A stretch of DNA of 13,970 nucleotides, from positions 1 to 13,970 of the forward strand of contig PWQG01000472.1 of the NCBI GenBank assembly GCA_003556835.1, in the 5' to 3' direction. Of the stretch, positions 1-7,292 are shown one piece after another (within the stretch, counting starts at the first letter, position 1; the number at the start of each line of letters is the position of its first letter). The translations under genes were made by a program, and so were the position numbers. The notes under the pieces were generated by a model. The model saw only the letters and a program-made list of their open reading frames with translations, searched no databases and was not told the origin of the DNA. Source of the DNA: Gammaproteobacteria bacterium (GTDB lineage Bacteria > Pseudomonadota > Gammaproteobacteria > Pseudomonadales > Pseudohongiellaceae).

Positions 1-1633
1 CGTCCATGAAAGACTCCAGGAAGAAGGAGTGCTGTGAATGGGCCACACTGCGCCAAGCGCCAAATGGCACATGAGTCGGGCTTTCCACATATTCAATCTG
101 CTGGTTGGCAATGGCGTAGGGTATATGGGCTGCTTCAGCCGGCTCATTCTCGCCGATGTAGCGATTCTCCCAGGCAACAGGGCGACCACTGGCATCCAGT
201 GCGGCCCGGAAATGGCTGCTGACCGCGGGTCGGTAATAGTCCTGACGGGTATCTTCTTCCCGGCTCCACAGGGTCTGTACCGGCACATCGAACTCCCGGG
301 CGATCCGGGTCGCCTGGTCGATGGTGTTGGTCGACTGGGGCAGGCGCCGACCGAAGCCGCCACCGAGGTAGAAGGGGTGGACCATGACCTGCTCATCCTT
401 GAGCCCGGACACGCTGGCCACGCGGCCGCGGATACCCAGGTTGTCCTGGGTGCCGGTCCAGACCTCACAGATACCGTCGTGGAAATGCACGGTACAGTTC
501 ATCGGTTCCATGGCCGCATGAGCCAGGTAGGGTACCCGGTAGCGCGCGGAAATGATGCTGTCCGCTTCGGCCAGCGCAGCGGCGGCGTCACCTTCGGAGA
601 CATCCCGATTGCCGTCGCCGTTCTCCAGGGCCTCGTCAAAGGCGGCGAAAATGTCGGCACTGGAACGCTCGCTGTCTGCACTGCTTTCCCATTCCGGCTC
701 CAGGGCATTGATCGCCTGCTGGGCCCGCCAGTAGTTATCGGCAACCACGGCCACGGCATCGTCCAGCTCGATGATGCGCTGCACGCCGCGCCGTGCGCTG
801 ACCGCTTCACGGTTGTTGACCTGAAGCAGCCGGGTACCGAATACCGGCGCGCTTATCACGGCGGCATAGAGCATGTTGTCGGGGCGGGCATCGACGCCAA
901 AGAGGGCGCTGCCGTCCACTTTGGCCGGGATGTCGACACGAGGTATCGAGCGGCCCATCAGGGTGAACTGCTCTGGGCGCTTGAGCGCCGGATTGCGCGA
1001 GGGTGTGAAGCGCGCCGCATCGGTCGCCAGTTCACCGAAGCTGGCGGAGCGACCACTGGCTTCGTGGTATACCCGGCTGAGCCGTGTCGTGCAATCTTCC
1101 GGGGCCACATCCCAGCGCGCGGCAGCGGCATTGACCAGCATTTCACGTGCCGCGGCGCCGGCGCTGCGCATGCCGGCTTCGCCAGTGAAGCGCACCGAGG
1201 TGCTGCCGCCGGTGATCTGCAGGTTCATCACCTCGGCCACTTTCATGGTGGCGAAATCGGCGGTGCGGTCCAGGAAGCGGGGAATGCTGAGGCCCATGTC
1301 CTCGATGAAGCCCCGCACCAGTACGCCATTGGCAAACAGGTCGGTGGCCGGCGCCTGCTCGACCCGCACCTGCTCCCAGTCGGCATCCATTTCATCGGCG
1401 GCCATCATCGGCAGGGACGTGAGCACGCCCTGGCCCATTTCCGCATGGGGTACCAGCACGGTCACGGTATTGTCGGGATCGATGCGCAGCCAGGTGGTCA
1501 GGAAAGCCTGGCCCTCGCCTGCCACTTCGCGGTTGGCACGGGTATGTTTGTCCGGCCGGGTGGCGGCGTAGGCGATCAGCAGACCGCCGCCGACGGCCAC
1601 CGTGCCCAGGATGAACTGTCTTCTGGTGCTCAT
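1..1633 (-). CDS. iorB: Isoquinoline 1-oxidoreductase-type molybdenum hydroxylase, large (beta) subunit, partial
   Basis: Large molybdopterin-binding subunit of a xanthine dehydrogenase/aldehyde oxidase-superfamily enzyme that hydroxylates heterocycles or oxidises aldehydes using water. The first 544 residues are present; the C-terminus lies beyond the left edge (family length is roughly 730-780). Seen: a twin-arginine signal (STRRQFIL, residues 2-9, then a hydrophobic stretch), a hammerhead-like segment from about residue 221, HAAMEP at 372-377, GTQDN near 392, GGGFGRR at 424-430 and GAWRS at 525-529. The last four match cofactor-pocket motifs of the family. Tat export implies the folded holoenzyme works in the periplasm or at the inner membrane. 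The start overlaps the stop of the small-subunit gene by 4 bases (ATGA), so translation is probably coupled. There is no FAD subunit, as is usual for the two-subunit IorAB type. The substrate cannot be deduced; some relatives are annotated simply as aldehyde dehydrogenases. Confidence 0.93.
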   Translation of the reverse strand, partial: MSTRRQFILGTVAVGGGLLIAYAATRPDKHTRANREVAGEGQAFLTTWLRIDPDNTVTVLVPHAEMGQGVLTSLPMMAADEMDADWEQVRVEQAPATDLFANGVLVRGFIEDMGLSIPRFLDRTADFATMKVAEVMNLQITGGSTSVRFTGEAGMRSAGAAAREMLVNAAAARWDVAPEDCTTRLSRVYHEASGRSASFGELATDAARFTPSRNPALKRPEQFTLMGRSIPRVDIPAKVDGSALFGVDARPDNMLYAAVISAPVFGTRLLQVNNREAVSARRGVQRIIELDDAVAVVADNYWRAQQAINALEPEWESSADSERSSADIFAAFDEALENGDGNRDVSEGDAAAALAEADSIISARYRVPYLAHAAMEPMNCTVHFHDGICEVWTGTQDNLGIRGRVASVSGLKDEQVMVHPFYLGGGFGRRLPQSTNTIDQATRIAREFDVPVQTLWSREEDTRQDYYRPAVSSHFRAALDASGRPVAWENRYIGENEPAEAAHIPYAIANQQIEYVESPTHVPFGAWRSVAHSQHSFFLESFMD

Positions 1634-2103
1634 GCCGTCTCTCCTTCCGCATCACGCAGCGAGCGGATGGCGCGTGCCACCCGGGGATAGGTGCCGCAGC
1701 GACAGATGTTGCTGATGCGGCTGTCGATCTCTTCGTCACTGGGGGCGGGATTGTCTTCCAGCAGAGCGCTTACAGCCATGATCATACCGCTCTGGCAGTA
1801 GCCGCACTGCGGCACCTGATGGTCGATCCAGGCCTGTTGCACGGCCGTGCGTGCCTGGGGCGCGGCCGAGGAGGTCAGTCCCTCGATGGTGGTGACCCGG
1901 CTGCCGTCGACAGCGCTCAATGGTGTCACGCAGCTGCGCACGGCATTGCCATCGACATGTACTGTGCAGGCACCACAGGCGGCGATACCGCAGCCGAATT
2001 TTGTGCCGGTCAGTCCAAGCTCGTTGCGCAGTGCCCAGAGCAATGGCATTTCCGGCTCCAGGTCCAGGGAATATTCTTGTCCGTTGATGTCCAGTGTGAT
2101 CAT
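1630..2103 (-). CDS. iorA: Isoquinoline 1-oxidoreductase-type [2Fe-2S] small (alpha) subunit
   Basis: Electron-transfer subunit of the molybdenum hydroxylase, complete at 157 aa, the normal family length. Both iron-sulfur sites are intact. The N-terminal ferredoxin-like cluster has C38, C43, C46 and C58. The C-terminal helical cluster has C100 and C103 (QCGYC) with C134 and C136 (CRC). It lacks a signal peptide, so it is presumably carried across the membrane bound to the Tat-tagged large subunit, as is known for related periplasmic enzymes. GGGAG about 9 bases ahead of the ATG serves as ribosome binding site. It is the first gene of the minus-strand operon and overlaps the large-subunit gene by 4 bases. 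The assignment to the COG2080/IorA family is very secure; the substrate is not known. Confidence 0.95.
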   Translation of the reverse strand: MITLDINGQEYSLDLEPEMPLLWALRNELGLTGTKFGCGIAACGACTVHVDGNAVRSCVTPLSAVDGSRVTTIEGLTSSAAPQARTAVQQAWIDHQVPQCGYCQSGMIMAVSALLEDNPAPSDEEIDSRISNICRCGTYPRVARAIRSLRDAEGETA

Positions 2104-2152
2104 GATGGGGCTCCCGCAGAGCGGCCATGGAATGGGTCAGGGGTTTGTCTGG

Positions 2153-2181
2153 AGTATGAACCAGATTCCCGGTTGCTTCAA
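2153..2181 (-). promoter_or_regulatory. Candidate sigma70 promoter for iorAB
   Basis: Read on the minus strand, TTGAAG (2176-2181) and CATACT (2153-2158) are separated by exactly 17 bases, each matching 4 of 6 consensus positions. Transcription would start near 2146, giving a leader of about 43 bases before the iorA ATG at 2103. A small inverted repeat GCTTC (2175-2179) / GAAGC (2195-2199) overlaps the -35 box and could be an operator. Inferred from sequence only. Confidence 0.4.
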
Positions 2182-2270
2182 TCGGGCGCATATGGAAGCA
2201 TTTGCGGATTGCAGGGCATTGACTGGACCATGTCCCGCCTCCAAATTTCGACAGTCCGGGAGAAGGCATT

Positions 2271-3440
2271 TTGATCCGATACGATTACTCCGCCCTGCGT
2301 CAGGTTTTCCTGGAATGTGATGCGGCGAGCCTTTTGCCGACCTTGCTCACCGAGCATGGCTGTGACCGGGCATTCATTCTGGCTTCGGCTACCCTGCACC
2401 GGGAAACCGCTGCCATAGAGGGTATCCAGGATGCCCTCGGAAACCGCTGCGCCGGAGTCTTCGCCCGCATCGGGGCCCACAGTCCGCGGCCGGATGTCAT
2501 GCGGGCGCTGGCGGCGGTGCGGGACAGCGAAGCGGACCTGCTGATCAGTGTGGGTGGTGGCTCGATCATCGATGCGGCCAAAGCGGTGCAATTCTGCATC
2601 AATGGCGGTATCCGCGATGAAGCCGGGCTGCTTGCCTACGGCCGGTTCAGCGACGGCACGGCCGGTGAGCGGGCCGGGCAGTGGCAGCCGGATCCGTCGC
2701 AGAAGCCGCTGTGCCACCTGGCCGTGCCCACCACGCTCTCGGCCGCCGAGTACAGCGACAATGCCGGCCTGAGTGATCCGCAGCGCGGCCGCAAGGAAGG
2801 CTACCGGGCCGAAAGCCTGTGTCCGCGAAGCATCCTTTATGACCCCCGCCTGGTGCGACACACCCCGCAGTGGCTCTGGCTGTCGACTGCCATACGCTCC
2901 CTTGACCATGCGGTGGAGGGATATTGCTCCACCGATTCCCATGCCTATATGCAGGGGCAATACCTGCATGCGCTGCGTCTGTTATTCCGCTCGCTGCCGG
3001 AATGCGCGGCCGATCCGGATTCCCTGTCAGCCCGCAGTGCCAACCAGCAGGCCGTCTGGCTGGCCGGTTGTGCCCTGGGGCGGGTTCGCCACGGCGCCAG
3101 CCATGGCATCGGCTACATTCTGGGAGCGGCACACGGTATTCCGCATGGCTACACTTCCTGTGTCCTGTTGCCGGCCGTGCTGCGCTGGAACCGCGAGACC
3201 ACGCTTGGCGCACAACAGGAGCTGGCCGCCGCCATGGGTGATACCGGGGAGCCGGCCGATCAGTTGCTCGGACTGCTTCAGACCCTGGGCCTGCCGTGTT
3301 GTCTGCGTGATGTCGGGTTGCGCCGGGAGGACCTGCCGGATATCGCCGAAGCGGCGGCACGGCATCCGGTCGTGCGGAACAACCCGCGACCGATCCGGTC
3401 ACCCGACGATGTACGGGAAATCCTCGAACTGGCCTTTTGA
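2271..3440 (+). CDS. Iron-type alcohol dehydrogenase / maleylacetate-reductase-like protein
   Basis: Group III (Fe-ADH, PF00465) oxidoreductase of 389 aa, the usual length, expected to be a cytoplasmic NAD(P)-dependent enzyme. Seen: the dinucleotide-binding motif SVGGGSIIDAAKA at residues 93-105, PTTLSAAEYS at 153-162, and the family histidines H213 (LDHAVEG), H278 (ASHG) and H292 (IPHG), the last two 14 apart as in the family. The usual first metal ligand, Asp four residues before H213, is Arg209 here, so metal binding may be altered or absent, as in maleylacetate reductases. The start is TTG at 2271, supported by GGGAGAAGG at 2258-2266 and an N-terminus that begins the domain; no in-frame ATG or GTG is better placed. 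The gene is divergent from iorAB across 167 bases. Substrate unknown; alcohol, aldehyde or maleylacetate reduction are all possible. Confidence 0.9.
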   Translation: MIRYDYSALRQVFLECDAASLLPTLLTEHGCDRAFILASATLHRETAAIEGIQDALGNRCAGVFARIGAHSPRPDVMRALAAVRDSEADLLISVGGGSIIDAAKAVQFCINGGIRDEAGLLAYGRFSDGTAGERAGQWQPDPSQKPLCHLAVPTTLSAAEYSDNAGLSDPQRGRKEGYRAESLCPRSILYDPRLVRHTPQWLWLSTAIRSLDHAVEGYCSTDSHAYMQGQYLHALRLLFRSLPECAADPDSLSARSANQQAVWLAGCALGRVRHGASHGIGYILGAAHGIPHGYTSCVLLPAVLRWNRETTLGAQQELAAAMGDTGEPADQLLGLLQTLGLPCCLRDVGLRREDLPDIAEAAARHPVVRNNPRPIRSPDDVREILELAF

Positions 3441-3505
3441 TGCGTTTTTTTGCCGGCTCAATCGGTCATTGGTCGGCTGCCTCCTGTCATCCATGGCATT
3501 GTGCG

Positions 3506-3534
3506 TTGACTCCTGCCCGTATTGGCGAAATGAT
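3506..3534 (+). promoter_or_regulatory. Candidate sigma70 promoter for the small lipoprotein gene
   Basis: TTGACT at 3506-3511 (5 of 6 consensus) and AATGAT at 3529-3534 (4 of 6) are separated by 17 bases. Transcription would begin near 3541, leaving a leader of about 65 bases before the ATG at 3606. This is the best promoter-like match I found in the window and supports the lipoprotein as its own transcription unit. Confidence 0.5.
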
Positions 3535-3605
3535 GGACGTGTTGTCGGCTGAAGGCGTTGGTCGGCCCGAATGATAATGATGTTCAAGCAAAGGGAGATA
3601 CTGCA

Positions 3606-3977
3606 ATGATCAGAACACTCAAGTTGTCCGCCATCGCGTTGGTCGCTGTATTCCTGGGGGCTTGTGCTGGCTTGTTTCAGCCTGCAAATCCCCTGGTTGG
3701 TGAATGGGACGCTACCATCTCCACACCGATGGGCAACATGAATTCCACGCTTGTGGTCCGTGACGACCTGACCGGGGAAATGCGCTCGCCGGAGCTCGGT
3801 GCCGCATCACTGGACAACATCGTTGTTGATGGCAATGATGTTTCCTTCTCCACCACCGTGGATGCCCAGGGTCAGATGATGACGCTGGACTTCACCGGTC
3901 AGGTCGATGGTGACGAGCTGGAAGGAAGCTTCGATACCGCATTCGGCGCGCTGTCTGTATCCGGCACCCGCCAGTGA
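3606..3977 (+). CDS. Small beta-rich lipoprotein of unknown function
   Basis: A 123-aa protein with a lipoprotein signal: a charged start, a hydrophobic core and the lipobox LGAC with Cys20 as the lipidation site. Ala follows the Cys, so outer-membrane sorting is expected. The mature part (about 100 residues) alternates short hydrophobic strands with turns. It has a GEWDATI...TPMG opening and closes with a FTGQVDGDELEGS stretch and an SGTR end. This resembles the small calycin-like beta domain found alone or fused to periplasmic amidohydrolases; I infer that by pattern only. The start at 3606 is chosen because AAGGGAG (3591-3597) sits 8 bases upstream; an in-frame TTG/GTG extension upstream would spoil the signal peptide. 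It lies between the Fe-ADH gene and the TRAP operon, with its own promoter and a hairpin after it. No function can be assigned. Confidence 0.8.
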   Translation: MIRTLKLSAIALVAVFLGACAGLFQPANPLVGEWDATISTPMGNMNSTLVVRDDLTGEMRSPELGAASLDNIVVDGNDVSFSTTVDAQGQMMTLDFTGQVDGDELEGSFDTAFGALSVSGTRQ

Positions 3978-3982
3978 ACCCG

Positions 3983-4013
3983 AGCACGGTCGACCCCCCG
4001 GGTCGGCCGTGCT
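3983..4013 (+). terminator. Strong hairpin after the lipoprotein gene, probable terminator
   Basis: A 14-bp stem, AGCACGGTCGACCC (3983-3996) with GGGTCGGCCGTGCT (4000-4013), has one T-G wobble and a 3-base CCC loop. It starts 5 bases after the lipoprotein stop. The downstream sequence is pyrimidine-rich rather than a clean T run, so intrinsic termination is likely but may be incomplete. The remaining bases to 4109 hold a GATAAT -10-like hexamer at 4071-4076 with no good -35, a possible weak start for the TRAP operon. Confidence 0.6.
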
Positions 4014-4109
4014 GCCCGTCCTCTTCTTTCCCCGTCCGACTCCTGCGACTTTCTTCCTCTGCCTGTCCCTGATAATCTTTGCGCTCTGTTTCGGGGGGAA
4101 CCAGATCCT

Positions 4110-5291
4110 ATGAGAACCATGATGGAAAAACGCAAATTGTCTTCCGCACTGACGCGATGTGCGGCCGTGCTTACACTGACAGCCGCTGCCGCTAACCTGG
4201 CGGCCCAGGAAACACCGGATCTGCCGCGTCAGATTGCCTGGACCGCCTATAATGTGGGTACCACCGGCTACAATCAGGCCGTGGCCATTGGTGCCATGCT
4301 GCGTGATCAGTACAACATCACCTTGCGGGTGATCCCGGGGCAGAACGATGTGTCGCGTCTGCTGCCACTCAATAGCGGCCGGGTGCAATTCTCCGCCAAT
4401 GGTGTGGCCACCTATTTTGCCCAGGAAGGGGTATTCCAGTTTGCGGATCCCCAGTGGGGACCCCAGCCACTGCGCATGCTCATGAGTTCCAACGGCGACA
4501 GTACCCAGTCCGTGGCGGCTGCGGCCGATTCCGGCATCACCGAATTCTCCGATATGCGCGGTCGCCGGGTGCCTTATGTACGAGGTGCACCGGCACTGAA
4601 TATTTCCATGCAGGCCCTGATGGCCTGCGGTGGTGTCACCTGGGATGATGTCACCCGTGTCGATTTTCCCGGCTATGAAGCGATGTGGAACGGGGCGATC
4701 AATGGGGATGTCGACGTGGCTTTCGGCACCACCACCTCCGGGCCCGCCCGGCGTCTGGAGGCTTCGCCGCGAGGCATCACCTGGCTGGACACCCCGCACG
4801 ATGATGCCGCTTGCTGGCAGGGCATCCGGGATATCGGTCCCTATTTCACGCCGCATTTTGCCACCCGCGGCCCGAAACTCAGCGACGACACTCCCCACGA
4901 AGGTGCCACCTATCCTTATCCGATCCTGATCAGCAAAGCCGACCAGGATGCCAATATGGTCTACTGGATGACCCGCGTCATCCACGAAAATTATGATCGT
5001 TTCAAGGATGCTGATCCCGGCGCCATCGGTTGGGCCCTGGACCGGCAGGTCTTCGACTGGGTGGTGCCCTACCATGACGGTTCGGTGCGGTACTGGGAAG
5101 AGATCGGAATCTGGAATGATGAACTGGAGTCGCACAACCAGAGCCTGATCGAGCGCCAGGATGTGCTGATCTCGGCCTGGGCGGAGTTGCAGGACAGGGG
5201 TATCCGCAACCAGGACCAGCACCGTGAGGCCTGGATGGCATTGCGGGCTGAACGTCTCGAGGAGGCGGGCTTCAATCCGGTGTGGCGATAA
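4110..5291 (+). CDS. TAXI-family TRAP transporter periplasmic solute receptor
   Basis: Periplasmic substrate-binding receptor of a TRAP transporter, TAXI type (TRAP-associated extracytoplasmic immunogenic protein), 393 aa. Seen: a positively charged n-region, a hydrophobic signal stretch (residues 15-30) and likely cleavage near residue 31-32. The family's opening strand and helix follow (AYNVGTTGYNQAVAIGAML, 46-64), then IPGQND near 75-80 and a MRGRRVPYVRGAPALN phosphate-loop-like turn. The C-terminal portion is rich in Trp and acidic residues. It delivers ligand to the permease encoded directly downstream. TAXI receptors are linked to glutamate, oxoglutarate and other carboxylates in known cases; the ligand here is not predictable. 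The start could be 4110, 4119 or 4122 (clustered ATGs); 4110 is used, with a G-rich stretch (4092-4097) upstream. The stop at 5289-5291 lies against the permease start. Confidence 0.92.
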   Translation: MRTMMEKRKLSSALTRCAAVLTLTAAAANLAAQETPDLPRQIAWTAYNVGTTGYNQAVAIGAMLRDQYNITLRVIPGQNDVSRLLPLNSGRVQFSANGVATYFAQEGVFQFADPQWGPQPLRMLMSSNGDSTQSVAAAADSGITEFSDMRGRRVPYVRGAPALNISMQALMACGGVTWDDVTRVDFPGYEAMWNGAINGDVDVAFGTTTSGPARRLEASPRGITWLDTPHDDAACWQGIRDIGPYFTPHFATRGPKLSDDTPHEGATYPYPILISKADQDANMVYWMTRVIHENYDRFKDADPGAIGWALDRQVFDWVVPYHDGSVRYWEEIGIWNDELESHNQSLIERQDVLISAWAELQDRGIRNQDQHREAWMALRAERLEEAGFNPVWR

Positions 5292-5293
5292 GC

Positions 5294-7237
5294 ATGCGTA
5301 GTCCAGCCAACATTCCGGTGTGGGTGCGCTGGTTGACCGGCATTTCGGCCGCCCTGGCGGCCTTTCTTGCCATGGACACCCTGCGCATGTTCGCCGATGC
5401 GCCACTGCTGGATTTCATCATAACGATTGAGAACCACTACTACTATGCCTTGCTGGCGCTACTGTTGCCGCCGGTGTACCTGTTGTTTCCGCCCTGGCGC
5501 AATGCGACACGCTACTGGTACGACATTCTGCTGGCGCTGGCCGCATTCGGCGCTGCGGCTTATTTTTTCATCAATGCCGAAACCATGCTCGATTATGGTT
5601 GGGAGTTCATGGCCCCGACCACGGCGGTCTGGGTCAGTTACCTGCTCTGGGCACTGGTGCTGGAGGCGGTGCGTCGTTGCGGTGGCATGACCCTGTTCGT
5701 GCTGGTCTTGCTGTTCTCGGTTTATCCGATCCTTGCCGACAGCATGCCCGGGCCCATCAGTGGTATGTCTTCTTCCCCCGCGGAGACTGCCTCCTACCAC
5801 ATCATGAGCATCGAGAGTGTGCTGGGCCTGCCGTTCCGCGCCTTTGCCACGCTGGTGATCGGCTTCCTGATCTTTGGCGTGGCCTTGCAGCATACCGGTG
5901 GCGGGCGCTTCTTCATCAATCTCGCTTTCGCGCTCTTCGGCCATGTCCGCGGTGGCGCCGCCAAGGTTTCCATTGTCTCCAGCGGCCTGATGGGGTCGAT
6001 GAGTGGCAGTGTCATCACCAATGTGCTGACCACGGGGCAGATGACCATCCCGGCAATGAAACGCAGTGGTATGGACAAGGAATACGCGGGTGGTGTCGAG
6101 GCCTGCGCTTCGACCGGTGGTGTGTTGTTGCCGCCGATCATGGGCTCGACCGCTTTTGTCATGGCGACATTCCTCAATGTGCCCTATACCACGGTGGCCC
6201 TGGCAGCCGTGATACCCGCGGCCCTGTACTTCTTCGGCCTGTTTGTACAGATCGACGCCTATGCGGCCCGCAAGGATCTCAAGGGCACGCCACGCGAGGA
6301 ATTGCCCAGCCTGAAGGACACCATGAAAGAGGGCTGGTTCTATCTGGCTGCTTTTGGCGTGCTGATTTTCCTGCTGGTCTTTCTGCAGCGCGAGGCAGTG
6401 GCTCCATTCATTGCCACCGGCATGCTGCTGGTTCTGAACCAGGTGACCAAGGCTCAGCGCTGGGATATGAAAAAGGCGGGCGAGTTCCTGTACGCCAGCG
6501 GCCGCCTGCTGGCCGAGCTGCTGGCAATCATGGCAGGGGTGGGTCTGATCGTGGGCGCCCTGTCGATGAGTGGTTTGTCCGGCACCCTGGTCAATGACCT
6601 GCTGTACCTGGCGGGTGACTCGATCTGGTTGTTGCTGCTGATGGGGGCGTTGACCGCCTTCATCCTGGGTATAGGTATGACGGTGACGGCGGCGTATATT
6701 TTCCTTGCGATTGTGCTGGCACCGGCTCTTTCCCAGGCGGGCCTGGACCCGATGAGTGTGCATCTGTTCATTCTGTACTGGGGCATGTTGTCCTTCATCA
6801 CCCCGCCGGTGGCGCTGGGTGCTTTTGCCGCGGCCAGTGTGGCCGGAGCTTCAGCGCTGGCGACCGGGTTCAAGGCCATGCGCCTGGGCAGTGTGATTTA
6901 TTTCATACCGTTCTTCTTTGTGCTCGATCCGGCCCTGATCCTCGCCGGTACGCTCTGGGAAATCGTATCCGCCACGGTGGCGGCGGCGGTGGGAGTCCTG
7001 TTCATTGCGGCCTCGCTGCAGGGATACCTGCTCGGTATGGGGTTCCTGGATCGAGGAGGTTGGGCCGGGCTGACCGGACGCTTCCTGCTGGGTGTGGGTG
7101 GTGGGTTGATTGCCCTGCCCGGTCTGGAGGCGGTCGGTTTCCAGGTCAACGATACCCAGCTGCTGGTGACAGGAGTCACTGGTTCGGTGCTAGGTATACT
7201 GCTGAGCAAGCGTTTGCTGAAACCGGTCCTCAGTTGA
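5294..7237 (+). CDS. TRAP transporter fused permease (4TM/12TM, DctQM fusion)
   Basis: Inner-membrane permease in which the small DctQ-like and large DctM-like subunits are one protein of about 647 aa, the arrangement typical of TAXI-TRAP systems. It should drive sodium- or proton-coupled uptake of the ligand bound by the neighbouring receptor. Seen: an N-terminal four-helix part to about residue 150, then the DctM core with GSMSGSVITNVLTTG (about 232-247), ASTGGVLLPPIMGS (about 272-285) and FITPPVALGAFAAASVAG (about 501-518). The last two are matching halves of the inverted-repeat transport core. About 100 residues of extra hydrophobic helices end the protein. ATG 5294, 2 bases after the receptor stop, suggests stop-start coupling. 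GTG 5282 in the same frame, with GGAGGCGGG at 5261-5269 upstream, would add four residues and overlap the receptor gene by 10 bases; either is possible. Confidence 0.93.
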   Translation: MRSPANIPVWVRWLTGISAALAAFLAMDTLRMFADAPLLDFIITIENHYYYALLALLLPPVYLLFPPWRNATRYWYDILLALAAFGAAAYFFINAETMLDYGWEFMAPTTAVWVSYLLWALVLEAVRRCGGMTLFVLVLLFSVYPILADSMPGPISGMSSSPAETASYHIMSIESVLGLPFRAFATLVIGFLIFGVALQHTGGGRFFINLAFALFGHVRGGAAKVSIVSSGLMGSMSGSVITNVLTTGQMTIPAMKRSGMDKEYAGGVEACASTGGVLLPPIMGSTAFVMATFLNVPYTTVALAAVIPAALYFFGLFVQIDAYAARKDLKGTPREELPSLKDTMKEGWFYLAAFGVLIFLLVFLQREAVAPFIATGMLLVLNQVTKAQRWDMKKAGEFLYASGRLLAELLAIMAGVGLIVGALSMSGLSGTLVNDLLYLAGDSIWLLLLMGALTAFILGIGMTVTAAYIFLAIVLAPALSQAGLDPMSVHLFILYWGMLSFITPPVALGAFAAASVAGASALATGFKAMRLGSVIYFIPFFFVLDPALILAGTLWEIVSATVAAAVGVLFIAASLQGYLLGMGFLDRGGWAGLTGRFLLGVGGGLIALPGLEAVGFQVNDTQLLVTGVTGSVLGILLSKRLLKPVLS

Positions 7238-7247
7238 TCGGTTTCAG
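7217..7247 (+). terminator. Hairpin straddling the permease stop codon, possible terminator
   Basis: CTGAAACCGGTC (7217-7228) pairs with GATCGGTTTCAG (7236-7247) over 12 bp with one G-T wobble and a 7-base loop. The stop codon TGA at 7235-7237 lies in the loop and right arm. Only a weak T run follows (TTGTG), so it may act as a transcript 3'-end stabiliser as much as a terminator. It lies between convergent genes. Confidence 0.45.
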
Positions 7248-7292
7248 TTGTGCGGGCAGGGAAGGGAGAGCTGCTTGATCTGTTGGTTTGGT

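Noticed and set aside
38..1690. A 550-codon open frame on the plus strand
   Set aside because: It is the antisense shadow of iorB. The minus-strand frame gives clear molybdenum hydroxylase motifs, while this frame gives low-complexity Gly/His/Ala-rich sequence with no family features.
1819..2320. Plus-strand open frames covering iorA and the iorA/Fe-ADH gap
   Set aside because: They are antisense to the iron-sulfur subunit with all eight cluster cysteines, and end at the Fe-ADH start region without any domain signal.
3445..3451. A run of seven T after the Fe-ADH stop, considered as an intrinsic terminator
   Set aside because: No GC-rich hairpin lies just upstream of it; the nearest imperfect hairpin lies downstream, the wrong order for termination on the plus strand.
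3807..5405. A 532-codon open frame on the minus strand
   Set aside because: Antisense to the lipoprotein and TAXI receptor genes, both of which have signal peptides and family motifs; this frame has neither.
5459..6763. A 434-codon open frame on the minus strand
   Set aside because: Antisense to the TRAP permease; its product is Gln/His/Arg-rich, as expected for the complement of membrane-protein codons.
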